Assembly (NCBI GenBank): GCA_934533135.1
Contig: CAKTBG010000026.1
Span: forward strand, 1-42,677
Direction of reading: 5' to 3'
Length of the DNA: 42,677 nt
Origin: an uncultured Faecalibacterium sp.
GTDB taxonomy: Bacteria > Bacillota > Clostridia > Oscillospirales > Ruminococcaceae
Positions 32,570-40,720 of the stretch are shown here, piece by piece. A program made the translations under genes and the position numbers. The notes beneath the pieces were generated by a model that saw only the letters and a program-made list of their open reading frames with translations, had not been told where the DNA came from and did no database searches. Numbering within the stretch: position 1 is the first letter of the stretch; the number at the start of each line of letters is the position of its first letter.

Positions 32570-33988
32570 TTAGAAATTGAAATACAGGAACGGGCTGTTG
32601 GTGCTGCCGACCACATAGGCCGTCGAAACAGCCAGAAGCAGCAGGATGGTCAGCACCCGGGTCAGGGTGCGGCGGCGCAGCAGGTTCCAGAGTTTTTCGA
32701 TGAGGGGCGTGCAGCAGATGCCCGAGACCGCCAGCAGGACGCCGTAGTTGCGCAGGAAGTAGAGCGGCGACACCCCGCCGGAAGGCACGAAGAGCTTCTG
32801 GAAGAGCAGGCCGAACTCTACGCCTGCGTCGTTGCCGACGAACATGGCCCAGCCCACCACCACGAGAAACAGGGTGTAGAGATGCGGCCAGACCCTGCCC
32901 TTTTGCAGGTAGGGCAGGAGGAACAGCTTTTCGAGAGCCAGCAGGACGAAGTAATACAGACCCCAGCAGATGAAATTCCAGTTGGCACCATGCCAGATGC
33001 CGGTGAGCAGCTCGACGATGAAGAGGTTGAGGATCTGCCGCTTCAGTCCCTTGCGGTTGCCGCCCAGCGGGATATACACATACTCCCGGAACCAGCCCGA
33101 GAGGGTCATGTGCCAACGCCGCCAGAACTCGGTGATGGAAGAAGAGATATACGGGTAGTTGAAGTTCTGGGGGAAATCAAAGCCCAGCATCCTGCCCATG
33201 CCGATGCCCATCATCGAGTAGCCGGAAAAGTCAAAATACAGCTGCAGCGAATAGGCGATCACGCCCAGCCAGACCAGCGGGGTGGACGCATTGGCAAGCC
33301 CCACAAAGGTGGTGGAAGGGCTGTCGGCGATGCCGATGATGTCCGTCCAGAGCGCACCGATGGCGTCGGCCAGCAGGACCTTTTTGGCCAGACCAAAGGT
33401 GAAGAGGGTCATGCCGTCCTCGATCTGCTGCAGGCAGCAGCGGCCTTTGTAGACGTGGAGCTGCGCCGAGACATCCCGGTACTTCACGATGGGGCCGGCG
33501 ATCAGCTGGGGGAACATAACGACGTAGGCACCGAAGTCGATGAGGTTTCGCTCGGCCTTCACATCCCGGCGGTAGACGTCGATGGAGTAGGAAAGGGTCT
33601 GAAAGGTATAGAAGCTGATGCCCAGCGGCAGGACGCTGATGCCCTGAATGAGCGCGAAACGGGTGCCCAGCAGGGTGTTCAGGCTGGTGAGGACAAAGTT
33701 GGCATACTTGAAGTAGAACAGCATCCCCAGACTGCCGAGCAGCGCAACCAGCAGAAAAGCCTTGCGCGCCGCCGGTCTTGCGTCAAAGTGCTCAATGGCG
33801 AGGCCGCAGGTGTAGTTGATGAGGATGAGAGCCACCATGACCGGGAAAAACCGCACCTCGCCCCAGCAGTAAAAGACCAGACTGCACAGGAACAGGACGG
33901 TGTTTTTCAGCTTGGCCGGCGCGAGATAGTATAAGGCCAGCGTAATGGGCAGAAAGCGGAACAAGAACAGGATGGTGCTGAAAACCAA
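32570..33988 (-). CDS. MBOAT-family membrane O-acyltransferase (AlgI-like)
   Basis: A 472-residue membrane-bound O-acyltransferase. The AlgI/DltB signature WRRWHMTLSGWFREYVYIPLGG and the catalytic-His stretch ELLTGIWHGANWNFICWG are present, and NFNYPYISSSITEFW precedes them. The first codon appears to be TTG (33988), as AAAGGAGG lies eight bases before it and no ATG fits; the product begins (M)VFSTILFLFRFLPI. It is followed by the DHHW gene, the standard partner. The acceptor, probably an exopolysaccharide or cell-wall polymer, is not shown by the sequence. Confidence 0.92.
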   Translation of the reverse strand: MVFSTILFLFRFLPITLALYYLAPAKLKNTVLFLCSLVFYCWGEVRFFPVMVALILINYTCGLAIEHFDARPAARKAFLLVALLGSLGMLFYFKYANFVLTSLNTLLGTRFALIQGISVLPLGISFYTFQTLSYSIDVYRRDVKAERNLIDFGAYVVMFPQLIAGPIVKYRDVSAQLHVYKGRCCLQQIEDGMTLFTFGLAKKVLLADAIGALWTDIIGIADSPSTTFVGLANASTPLVWLGVIAYSLQLYFDFSGYSMMGIGMGRMLGFDFPQNFNYPYISSSITEFWRRWHMTLSGWFREYVYIPLGGNRKGLKRQILNLFIVELLTGIWHGANWNFICWGLYYFVLLALEKLFLLPYLQKGRVWPHLYTLFLVVVGWAMFVGNDAGVEFGLLFQKLFVPSGGVSPLYFLRNYGVLLAVSGICCTPLIEKLWNLLRRRTLTRVLTILLLLAVSTAYVVGSTNSPFLYFNF

Positions 33989-34023
33989 TGCGTCAGCCTC
34001 CTTTCGTTTGTTGTATAAAAGAA

Positions 34024-34155
34024 AACCTCTCAGTCGAGCTGACGCTCGCCAGCTCCCCTAACAGGGGAGCCTTTGGCAAATGGATCCACTTGAATCGACT
34101 GCCAAGGCCTCTCCTATCAGGAGAGGTGGCATCCCGGAGGGATGACGGAGAGGTT
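34024..34155 (-). repeat. Multi-hairpin repeat element, copy 1
   Basis: A 132-bp element with ends AACCTCTC and GAGAGGTT. On the minus strand it starts 6 bases after the DUF4358 stop and contains five hairpins in a row (CATCCC-tcc-GGGATG, CCTCTCCT/AGGAGAGG, CCTTGGCA/TGCCAAAGG, GCTCCCCT/AGGGGAGC, CGAGC/GCTCG). A second copy lies at 40321-40455 with paired base changes, which argues for a conserved folded form. Confidence 0.9.
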
Positions 34156-34160
34156 GAGCA

Positions 34161-34739
34161 TTAGCCGTTGACGATGCTGCTCACGGCCTTGGTCAGGTCT
34201 GCGCTGCACTCGTTGGAGGCGATGACCATCACCACGAGGTCATCATTGCCGGAGATGACGGCGTTTTCCACATTGGTCTGCGCCTGTGCAAATTCGGAGT
34301 AGTTGCCGTAGAACGCGACCTGATCCTCTTTGTAGGCGGTCAGTGCGTCGGCGACGTTCTGCGCTTTGCCCGCGGCGGGCTCGATGACCAGAACCAGACC
34401 GGCGTCGCCGTTGTCGTTGCTCTTGACGCCCTTGTAGCTGGCCACGTCCTCGGCTTTCAGGCCGAAGTCGTACTCGATGTTCATGGCGGTGATCTCAAAC
34501 TGGTTGGAGATGGGGTTGGACTCCAGCAGGGTGTCCACAGCGGCCGCCAGCGCGTCGGAGCCATTGGTGCCGTCGTCCGGCAGGACGCTGGAAACCGAGG
34601 ACAGAGCCGTGGAGGACGGAGCCTCGGACGAGGCGGCCTGCGAAGAGGTGCTGGAAGAGGAAGAGCCGCAGCTGGCCAGCAGTGCGCAGCTCAAAGCGGC
34701 GGCAGTGGCCGCAGCGAACAGTTTAGAACGATTCATCAT
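34161..34739 (-). CDS. DUF4358 lipoprotein
   Basis: A 192-residue secreted lipoprotein. The signal peptide (MMNRSKLFAAATAAALSCAL) ends in a lipobox LASC at about residues 23-26. A Ser-rich linker follows, and then a DUF4358-type domain with the pattern ....VASYKGV..., GLVLVIEPA, VADALTAYKEDQVAFYG and DDLVVMVIAS. DUF4358 genes often neighbour MBOAT-DHHW pairs in clostridia, as here. Function is unknown. A longer frame extends to 34895 but lacks the signal peptide at its N-terminus; RBS AGAGGGA fits ATG 34739. Confidence 0.78.
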   Translation of the reverse strand: MMNRSKLFAAATAAALSCALLASCGSSSSSTSSQAASSEAPSSTALSSVSSVLPDDGTNGSDALAAAVDTLLESNPISNQFEITAMNIEYDFGLKAEDVASYKGVKSNDNGDAGLVLVIEPAAGKAQNVADALTAYKEDQVAFYGNYSEFAQAQTNVENAVISGNDDLVVMVIASNECSADLTKAVSSIVNG

Positions 34740-34891
34740 GAGATATTCCCTCTTTGTGTATTCAAAAGTGGTCTGCCGGGGCGGTGGAAAAGCCATGCCC
34801 GAACAAGGCGGCAGATCATTGTTAATCTTACCATATCGACGCTGGAAATGCAAACAAAGCGGCAAAAGTTTTACGGTTTCTTCACCCGTGC

Positions 34892-35812
34892 TCAACCTTC
34901 GGCTGCGATCTGCTGCACCGCGGCGATGTAGTCCTCAAAACACAGGCCGCTGGCGTTGATGCGGGCGGCATTTTCGACGCCCACATACCGCCAGTGCCAT
35001 GGCTCGTAGGTGATCTCGGTCTTGTCCTCGGCACCCTTGGGATACCGCAGGATGAAGCCGTATTCGCCTGCGTGGGCACAGAGCCAGCGGAAGGCGGCGG
35101 TGTTCTCAAAGCCTTCGTCCAGACCGGTATGCTCCGGGCTGTTGAGGTCGGCGGCAAGGCCGCAGTTGTGCTCCGAGTAGCCCGGCGGGTTGACGATGGC
35201 GGCGGCTTTCTCCCGGGCGGTGGCTTCGTCATAGCCCTTGTCGCGGTAATACTGGGTCTTGCGCTCATAGAGCTTGGTCTGGTAGGCCACGCTCCGGTAG
35301 CCGCTCTGCATCCAGACCGTCACGCCGTCGGCGGCAGCGGCTTTCTGCAGGGCGAGGAAAGCGTCGCAGGCCACGGTCTGGAGGGTCTTGTTCACGGCCG
35401 TGGAAGAGCCGCACTCCTTGGTATCGAAGGTGTAGCTCTCCGGCATCTGGTTGGTGTGGTTGACGAGGATCATCAGCGGGTCGTTCAGGAGTGCCTGCGC
35501 CTCGGCTGCAGTCAGCCCTAGGGCGTTGCTCGGGGCACTGTTTTCCACATCCGCAGAAGAAACGGTGGAAAACGAGGCCGCGCCGGAGCTTTCGACCGGG
35601 GCAGCGGAGCTGGCGGAGAACGAGGCGGACGCTGCCGACGCACTGGGAACGGCGTTGCGGCGGGTGAGTGCGAAGGACACCGCCCCCACCGTCACGCAGA
35701 CCACGAGGGCTGCTCCTGCCATGCGGCGGAGGGCACGGTTCCGGCGGCGGCGGCGCACTTCGGCGCGGGTCAACCGGCGGTGGTTGGGGCTGGGAGAATG
35801 GAACTGACGCAT
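34892..35812 (-). CDS. D-alanyl-D-alanine carboxypeptidase, VanY/LAS family
   Basis: A 306-residue membrane-anchored peptidase that trims peptidoglycan stem peptides. A basic stretch and a membrane anchor (about residues 28-48) are followed by a Ser/Ala linker (to about 100). The zinc peptidase domain has SGYRS, the metal-binding PGYSEHNCGLAADL (SxHxxGxAxD), and EPWHWRYVG (the WHW motif holding His). All metal and catalytic residues are present. ATG 35812 follows AAGGAAGG. It is divergent from spoVAC by 63 bases; whether it acts in growth or spore cortex is not clear. Confidence 0.93.
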   Translation of the reverse strand: MRQFHSPSPNHRRLTRAEVRRRRRNRALRRMAGAALVVCVTVGAVSFALTRRNAVPSASAASASFSASSAAPVESSGAASFSTVSSADVENSAPSNALGLTAAEAQALLNDPLMILVNHTNQMPESYTFDTKECGSSTAVNKTLQTVACDAFLALQKAAAADGVTVWMQSGYRSVAYQTKLYERKTQYYRDKGYDEATAREKAAAIVNPPGYSEHNCGLAADLNSPEHTGLDEGFENTAAFRWLCAHAGEYGFILRYPKGAEDKTEITYEPWHWRYVGVENAARINASGLCFEDYIAAVQQIAAEG

Positions 35813-35875
35813 AGAAACCTTCCTTCTTGCATAACTGCGCCCCGGGCGGGAACACTGTTCCCGGAGGCGAAGGGG

Positions 35876-36322
35876 ATGAAACGATCGGCACAGGAATATG
35901 CACGGCGGGTCAAACGCGCCGTGCCGCGCTCTCCGCTGGGCAAAGACTGCCTCTGGGCATTCTGCGTCGGCGGAGGGATCTGTCTGCTGGGCGAAGGGCT
36001 CCGGCAGTGGTATTTGACGAAAGGGCTGGACGCCGACCTTGCCGGAACGCTGACCAGCTGTACGCTGGTCGCGGTCTCGGCGGTGCTGACGACCTTCGGG
36101 CTGTACCAGAAGCTGGCCGCCCACGCGGGGGCGGGGTCGCTGGTGCCCATCACCGGGTTTGCCAACGCGGTGGTCAGCGCGGCCATCGAGTTCAAGGTCG
36201 AGGGGCGGGTGCTGGGCACAGGAGCCAAGATGTTTACCATCGCAGGGCCGGTCATCGTGTACGGCACGCTGGCGGCGGTGGTGTACGGCGTTTTTCTCTG
36301 GCTGACCGGCGGCGCAGCATGA
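35876..36322 (+). CDS. spoVAC: Spore membrane protein SpoVAC
   Basis: A 148-residue membrane protein, part of the SpoVA channel that moves dipicolinic acid into the developing spore. Family stretches are FCVGGGICLLGEGL, TTFGLYQKLAAHAGAGSLVPITGFANAVVSAAIEFK and LGTGAKMFTIAGPVIVYG. RBS GGAGG (35862-35866) precedes the ATG at 35876. spoVAD follows after 113 bases, with spoVAE next, the common SpoVAC-D-E order. Confidence 0.95.
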   Translation: MKRSAQEYARRVKRAVPRSPLGKDCLWAFCVGGGICLLGEGLRQWYLTKGLDADLAGTLTSCTLVAVSAVLTTFGLYQKLAAHAGAGSLVPITGFANAVVSAAIEFKVEGRVLGTGAKMFTIAGPVIVYGTLAAVVYGVFLWLTGGAA

Positions 36323-36435
36323 CCCGGCCTCTACCTACCATACGCGCGGGGCGGCAAAAAAATTGCGGCATCCCGGCAAAAGAATAGTATAACACAAAAT
36401 GCGGAGAAAATCAGCCCTGAAAGGAGAAAATCTGG

Positions 36436-37467
36436 ATGGCGGCACGGCACGGAGACACCCTTTGCTTTGCAGAAGAGCCGGTCATTGCATCCTATTCGGC
36501 GGTGGGCGGAAAAAAAGAGGGGGAAGGGCCGCTGGCGGCAGGCTTTGATGAACTGACCGCGGACAACCGGCTGGGGCAGGCCAGCTGGGAGGCGGCGGAG
36601 ACGCAGCTCCTGCTCCGGGCGGCAAAGCTCTGCCTGAAAAAGGCACACACGACGGAAAAACAGGTCAGCCTTGTGCTGGCGGGCGACCTGCAGGCGCAGT
36701 GTACGGCCTCGAACTACGCTCTGCGGGAGCTGGGCATTCCCTTTGCCGGGGTGTTTGGCGCGTGCAGCACCATGGCCGAGACGCTGGGGCTGGGGGCCTG
36801 CCTGTGCAGTGCAGGTCTTGCCGATGGGCTGTTGGCCATGACGTCCAGCCATTTCTGCGCGGCAGAGCGGCAGTTCCGCACTCCGCTCAGCTATGGGGCT
36901 GTCCGCACCCCCACGGCGCAGTGGACCGCCACCGCCGCCGGAGCCTGCCTGCTCCGGCCAACGGGCGCGGGGATCCGGATCGGAGCCGTGACGTTTGGCC
37001 GGGTGCAGGATGCGCAGATCAAAGACATCAACAACATGGGGGCGGCCATGGCACCGGCGGCTGCGGCGACCCTGCTGCGGTATTTTCGGGATACCGGCAC
37101 CGCACCGCAGGACTTTGACGCCATCTACACCGGCGACCTCGGCATGGTCGGGAGCCGGTTGTTCCGGGAGCTGCTGACCGCCGAAGGCGTGGTGATGAAG
37201 AACCATCAGGACTGCGGCTGCCTGCTCTACGATGCCGCCGAGCAGAGCGTGAAAAGCGGCGGCTCCGGCCCGGGCTGCAGCGCGGCGGTGCTCTGCGGGC
37301 ACATCCTGCCCCGGCTGGCGCGAGGCAACCTGAAGCGGGTGCTCTTCCTCGCCACCGGTGCGCTGATGAGCCAGACGACCTTTTTGCAAAAAGAAAGCAT
37401 CCCGTCCATTGCGCATTTGGTGGAGCTGCGCGGGCCGGGATGCGGGAAAACGGGGGAAGAACGATGA
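36436..37467 (+). CDS. spoVAD: SpoVAD, thiolase-fold dipicolinate-binding protein
   Basis: A 343-residue thiolase-fold protein that binds dipicolinic acid within the SpoVA system. Characteristic are the N-terminal EEPVIASYSAVGGKKEGEGPL, DELTADNRLGQASWEAAE, GIPFAGVFGACSTMAETLGLG, GSGPGCSAAV-like glycine loop near residue 285 and the C-terminal LATGALMSQTTFLQKESIPSIAHLVEL. It overlaps spoVAE by 4 bases. The RBS is AAAGGAG. Confidence 0.95.
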   Translation: MAARHGDTLCFAEEPVIASYSAVGGKKEGEGPLAAGFDELTADNRLGQASWEAAETQLLLRAAKLCLKKAHTTEKQVSLVLAGDLQAQCTASNYALRELGIPFAGVFGACSTMAETLGLGACLCSAGLADGLLAMTSSHFCAAERQFRTPLSYGAVRTPTAQWTATAAGACLLRPTGAGIRIGAVTFGRVQDAQIKDINNMGAAMAPAAAATLLRYFRDTGTAPQDFDAIYTGDLGMVGSRLFRELLTAEGVVMKNHQDCGCLLYDAAEQSVKSGGSGPGCSAAVLCGHILPRLARGNLKRVLFLATGALMSQTTFLQKESIPSIAHLVELRGPGCGKTGEER

Positions 37468-37820
37468 ATTATTTCTGGGCGTTCGTGGTGGGCGGGCTGA
37501 TCTGCGTCATCGGCCAGCTGCTCATTGACCTGACCGGGCTGACCCCGGCGCGGATCCTGACCGGATACGTCGTGGCAGGCGTGGTGCTGTCGGCGTTGGG
37601 CTGGTATGCACCGCTGGCCGCGTTTGCCGGGTGCGGAGCCACCGTGCCGCTGCTGGGCTTCGGCCACCTGCTGGCCAAGGGCGTCCGGACGGCCATCGCC
37701 GAGGAAGGAGCCATCGGCATCCTCACCGGCGGGCTGACCGCCGCCGCTGCCGGCATCACGTCCAGCCTCGTCTGCGGCGTGGTCTGCTCATGGTTCGGCA
37801 AAAGCCACGATCAGAACTGA
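37464..37820 (+). CDS. spoVAE: Spore membrane protein SpoVAE (SpoVAEb-type)
   Basis: A 118-residue hydrophobic protein with about four membrane segments. The N-terminus FVVGGLICVIGQLLIDLTGLTPARIL and the middle AGCGATVPLLGFGHLLAKGV fit SpoVAE. It is the third member of the SpoVAC-D-E set and overlaps spoVAD (ATGA). A terminator follows. Confidence 0.94.
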   Translation: MNYFWAFVVGGLICVIGQLLIDLTGLTPARILTGYVVAGVVLSALGWYAPLAAFAGCGATVPLLGFGHLLAKGVRTAIAEEGAIGILTGGLTAAAAGITSSLVCGVVCSWFGKSHDQN

Positions 37821-37823
37821 GCA

Positions 37824-37866
37824 AAACAAAAACCCCCGTACCGTCTCCGGTACAGGGGTTTTGTTC
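37824..37866. terminator. Bidirectional terminator between spoVAE and rpsT
   Basis: AAACCCC.GTACCG pairs with CGGTAC.GGGGTTT around TCTC, with A and T runs outside; convergent genes. Confidence 0.9.
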
Positions 37867-37895
37867 GTCAATCGAATACGCGATCAGGAACCCGA

Positions 37896-38156
37896 TCAAG
37901 CGTTCTTGTTTGCACGCTTGGCCATACGGCTGATCTTGCGAGAAGCGGTGTTCTTCTTGATGACACCCTTAGCGCGAGCCTTGTCGATCGCGGAAACAGC
38001 AGCCAGGACGGTTGCGTCCTTGTCAGCGGCATTCGCATCGATGGCAGCGTCTGCCTTCTTGACGACTGTTTTCAGGTTGGTCTTAATGGCCTTGTTGTGA
38101 GCCTGCTCTGCAGCAGCCTGCACGACGCGGTCCTTCTGAGATTTGATGTTAGGCAT
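37896..38156 (-). CDS. rpsT: 30S ribosomal protein S20
   Basis: An 86-residue, Lys/Ala-rich protein. The N-terminus MPNIKSQKDRV and the C-terminal KGVIKKNTASRKISRMAKR are typical of S20, which binds 16S rRNA early in 30S assembly. AAGGAGG precedes ATG 38156 (the frame extends three codons further upstream to 38165 without a better site). The rpsT-gpr-spoIIP neighbourhood is common in Firmicutes. Confidence 0.97.
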   Translation of the reverse strand: MPNIKSQKDRVVQAAAEQAHNKAIKTNLKTVVKKADAAIDANAADKDATVLAAVSAIDKARAKGVIKKNTASRKISRMAKRANKNA

Positions 38157-38194
38157 TCGTTCCACCTCCTTGGCTACCTATAACAGCGCACCTT

Positions 38195-38223
38195 ATGATA
38201 CCATATTTACCGTACCAACGCAA
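38195..38223 (-). promoter_or_regulatory. Promoter of rpsT
   Basis: On the minus strand TTGCGT (38223-38218), 17 bases and TATCAT (38200-38195), about 40 bases before the start. Confidence 0.65.
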
Positions 38224-38322
38224 GCGTTTTTTCGATTTTTGTTTCAAAAAGTTTGAAAAATCCCATACTGAATGCAGGAAACGGGTTCAAAACCAGACAA
38301 AAGCCGGAAAAGGGGCGGGAAA

Positions 38323-39102
38323 ATGCGGTACACAGAGATGGCAGATGAGATCTACGGCGCAGCGCAGGCGGCGGTGCCGGGCGTCCGGGTGGCGACGGCA
38401 CGGAAAGGCAGCGTGACCGTGACCCGGGTCGAGATCGCCCGGCAGGGGCTCGAACGCCCCCGCGGGCGGTATGTGACGCTGGAGACCCCCAGCGTCAGCG
38501 TGCTGGACGAGCGGGATCGGGAGGTGATCGAGCTGGCTGCGGCGGAGCTGCGCGCCCTGCTGCCGCCCGAAGGCCCGGTGCTGGTGCTGGGGATCGGGAA
38601 CCGGCGGGTGACCGCCGATGCGCTTGGCCCGCGCACGGTGCAGAAGATCTTCGTCACCATGGGGGAGCGGCGGGTGCCGGTGCGGGGCATCCGCCCGGTG
38701 GCGGCTGTGGCACCGGGGGTCTCGGCGGCTGCCGGCCTGACGCTGCGGCAGCTGGCGGGCGCACTGGTGCGGGAGCTGCACCCGGCGGCGTTGGTCTGCG
38801 TGGACAGCCTTTGCTCGGCAGAACCCCGGCGGCTGGGGCGGACGCTCCAGTTTTCGGATGCCGGGCTTTGCCCCGCGCAGCCCGGCAGCGCGAAGCATCT
38901 GGACGGTGCGGCACTGGGGGTGCCGGTGATCGCGGCGGGCATCCCGACCCTGATGGAGGCCGAAGAGGGGAAAGACCTCGTGGTGACGCCCCGGGAGCTG
39001 GACGGCGTGATCGCCCATGGCGCGGCCTTGCTGGGAACGGCCATCAACCGGGCGTTGCAGCCCCGCCTGAGCATCCCGCAGCTCTGCTGGCTGACGGGCT
39101 GA
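38323..39102 (+). CDS. gpr: Germination protease GPR
   Basis: Aspartate-type protease that degrades small acid-soluble spore proteins on germination. The 259-residue protein shows the GPR stretches VLGIGNRRVTADALGPRTV, APGVSAAAGLT, ALVCVDSL and GVPVIAAGIPTLMEAEEGKDLVVTP. It is shorter than Bacillus GPR (about 370) but the size is common in clostridia. ATG 38323 follows AAAAGGGGCGGG. A CATACTG motif at 38263-38269 could be part of a sigma-G -10 without a clear -35. spoIIP follows. Confidence 0.93.
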   Translation: MRYTEMADEIYGAAQAAVPGVRVATARKGSVTVTRVEIARQGLERPRGRYVTLETPSVSVLDERDREVIELAAAELRALLPPEGPVLVLGIGNRRVTADALGPRTVQKIFVTMGERRVPVRGIRPVAAVAPGVSAAAGLTLRQLAGALVRELHPAALVCVDSLCSAEPRRLGRTLQFSDAGLCPAQPGSAKHLDGAALGVPVIAAGIPTLMEAEEGKDLVVTPRELDGVIAHGAALLGTAINRALQPRLSIPQLCWLTG

Positions 39103-39171
39103 GCGGCAGGTCTGAAACGGCTGCGCGGCGCATACACTCTGACAAGGCTTTCTGGGAAGGGAGGGGTCCGG

Positions 39172-40308
39172 GTGCGCCGCACGATCGAAACAGAACCCGA
39201 ACGGCCGCAGGCCGAAGCAGGACGAGCTCTCCCGTTTCTGCTGGCGGCCGGGCTGTTGCTGGGGCTGACCGTGTTTGCCCATGGGGTGGTTCTGGTGCTG
39301 GCAGCCATTGCAGCGGGGCCGCTCCCGGCGGCACAGACGGCGTTGTTCCTGAGCCGGAAATCGGCGGCATCGGCGGCGTCGCAGGCCGCAGAGACGCCGC
39401 CGGAAGCGGCGAGCGAAGCTGCGCCGGAAGAGGCTGCCGACTCTGCACCGCAGGCGCAGCAGGGGATCGAAGCCTATCTCATCGCGCTGCAGGACGACAC
39501 GGCCAAGCCGGAAAACGCAGGAACGGTGCTTGAAAAAACCTACCCGCAGGGCAGCGGCGAGAAATTCATCGCCTGCGGTGCGGGCAGCATCAAGAACAAT
39601 ACGCGGGTCCCGGCGGCAGAGGTGGCGGCGGAGATCGAAAACCCGCTGCCCTTTGCGGTGGAGTGGAACAGCCCGGAGCCGCAGGTGCTGATCATGCACA
39701 CCCACGCCACCGAGGATTACCGGCCGTCGGCCGGGCTGTGGTTCACACCGGGCGACGGCTCCCGCAGCACCGACCGGAATCTCAATATGTGTGCCGTGGG
39801 GCGGGTGATGGCCGATACCCTCAATGCAGCCGGGCTGAACACCCTCCACGATGAGACGCTGAACGACTATCCCAGCTACACCGGCAGCTACGCCAACAGC
39901 CGGGCTGTGGTGCAGCAGTATCTTGCCCAGTACCCCAGCATCAAGATCGTGCTGGACGTCCACCGGGATGCCATCGAGACCGAAAGCGGCTCCCGGATGG
40001 CTCCGGTCTGCACCGTGCAGGGGCGGCAGGCCGCGCAGGTGATGCTCATCTGCGGCAGCGACAACGGCACCACGGTCACACTCCCGAACTGGAGGCAGAA
40101 CCTTCGGTTTGCGGCGGCGTGGGAGCGGGCGATGGAAGGAAAGTATCCCGGCTTTACCCGGCCGGTGCTGCTGGGGTATCGGTTCTACAATCAGGATCTC
40201 ACCACCGGCAGCCTGCTCATTGAGATCGGCGGCCACGGCAACAACCTCAACGAGGCTCTCTATGCCGGTCAGCTGGCCGCAGAGGGGCTGATCGAGGCGT
40301 TGCGATAG
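39172..40308 (+). CDS. spoIIP: Stage II sporulation protein P (peptidoglycan hydrolase)
   Basis: Amidase and endopeptidase that thins septal peptidoglycan during engulfment. The 378-residue protein starts with GTG (39172) behind GGGAGGGG. It has one membrane anchor (about residues 21-45) and an Ala/Glu-rich linker (about 60-95). The SpoIIP domain has VLIMHTHATEDY (zinc-ligand His), DVHRDAI and LLIEIGGHGNNLNEAL (second metal and catalytic region). It is 69 bases after gpr, as in many spore formers. A repeat element begins 12 bases after its stop. Confidence 0.95.
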   Translation: MRRTIETEPERPQAEAGRALPFLLAAGLLLGLTVFAHGVVLVLAAIAAGPLPAAQTALFLSRKSAASAASQAAETPPEAASEAAPEEAADSAPQAQQGIEAYLIALQDDTAKPENAGTVLEKTYPQGSGEKFIACGAGSIKNNTRVPAAEVAAEIENPLPFAVEWNSPEPQVLIMHTHATEDYRPSAGLWFTPGDGSRSTDRNLNMCAVGRVMADTLNAAGLNTLHDETLNDYPSYTGSYANSRAVVQQYLAQYPSIKIVLDVHRDAIETESGSRMAPVCTVQGRQAAQVMLICGSDNGTTVTLPNWRQNLRFAAAWERAMEGKYPGFTRPVLLGYRFYNQDLTTGSLLIEIGGHGNNLNEALYAGQLAAEGLIEALR

Positions 40309-40320
40309 CGTAAAAGGAAA

Positions 40321-40455
40321 AACCTCTCCGTCATCGCTTACGCGATGCCACCTCTCCTACGGAGGAGAGGCCTTGGCAGTCGATGAGAGCTTCATCTATT
40401 TGCCAAGGGCTCCCCTACTAGGGGAGCTGGCGGGCGTTAGCCCGACTGAGAGGTT
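40321..40455 (+). repeat. Multi-hairpin repeat element, copy 2
   Basis: 135-bp relative of 34024-34155, in the same orientation relative to the preceding gene. Hairpins: CATCGC-ttac-GCGATG, CCTCTCCT/AGGAGAGG, CCTTGGCA/TGCCAAGG with inner GATGA/TCATC, GCTCCCCT/AGGGGAGC, CGGGC-gtta-GCCCG; ends AACCTCTC/GAGAGGTT. Confidence 0.9.
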
Positions 40456-40720
40456 TGTTTTGGGTAGCTTGAGCGAGCGACAACCACCAGCTCTGCTGGT
40501 GGAGTAGAAAATGCTTTAGCTATAAGATTCAAGCGAAGCGAGATGACAGAGAAATTGTCATCTTAGAAGATGCACTTTGCAACATAGCTCGTTAGAGCGG
40601 TAGGGCAGGTAATGCAGATGAAAGATGCTTGCTCGTGGCCCCTTAAGGGGCTTTGCCAGTAAGGTGCCCTTCTAGGGCTTACTCAAGCCACCGGCTCAGC
40701 CGGTGGTTTTGACTGCTCAA
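40456..40720. repeat. Palindrome-rich, gene-free region
   Basis: Several separate hairpins are seen and no credible gene: CCACCAGC-tct-GCTGGTGG (40484-40502), ATGACA/TGTCAT near 40545, GCCCCTTAAGGGGC (40638-40651), TGCCCT-tct-AGGGCT near 40665 and CCACCGGC-tca-GCCGGTGG (40688-40706). The last may terminate the minus-strand Wzz-like gene. It may be a second type of repeat element. Confidence 0.6.

Noticed and set aside
31328..33934. 868-codon plus-strand open frame over the DHHW and MBOAT genes
   Set aside because: The minus-strand products have clear family motifs; the plus-strand translation has none and no start signal.
34024..40455. CRISPR array
   Set aside because: The two repeats are 6 kb apart, in opposite orientation and longer than any CRISPR repeat; no spacers or cas genes were found.
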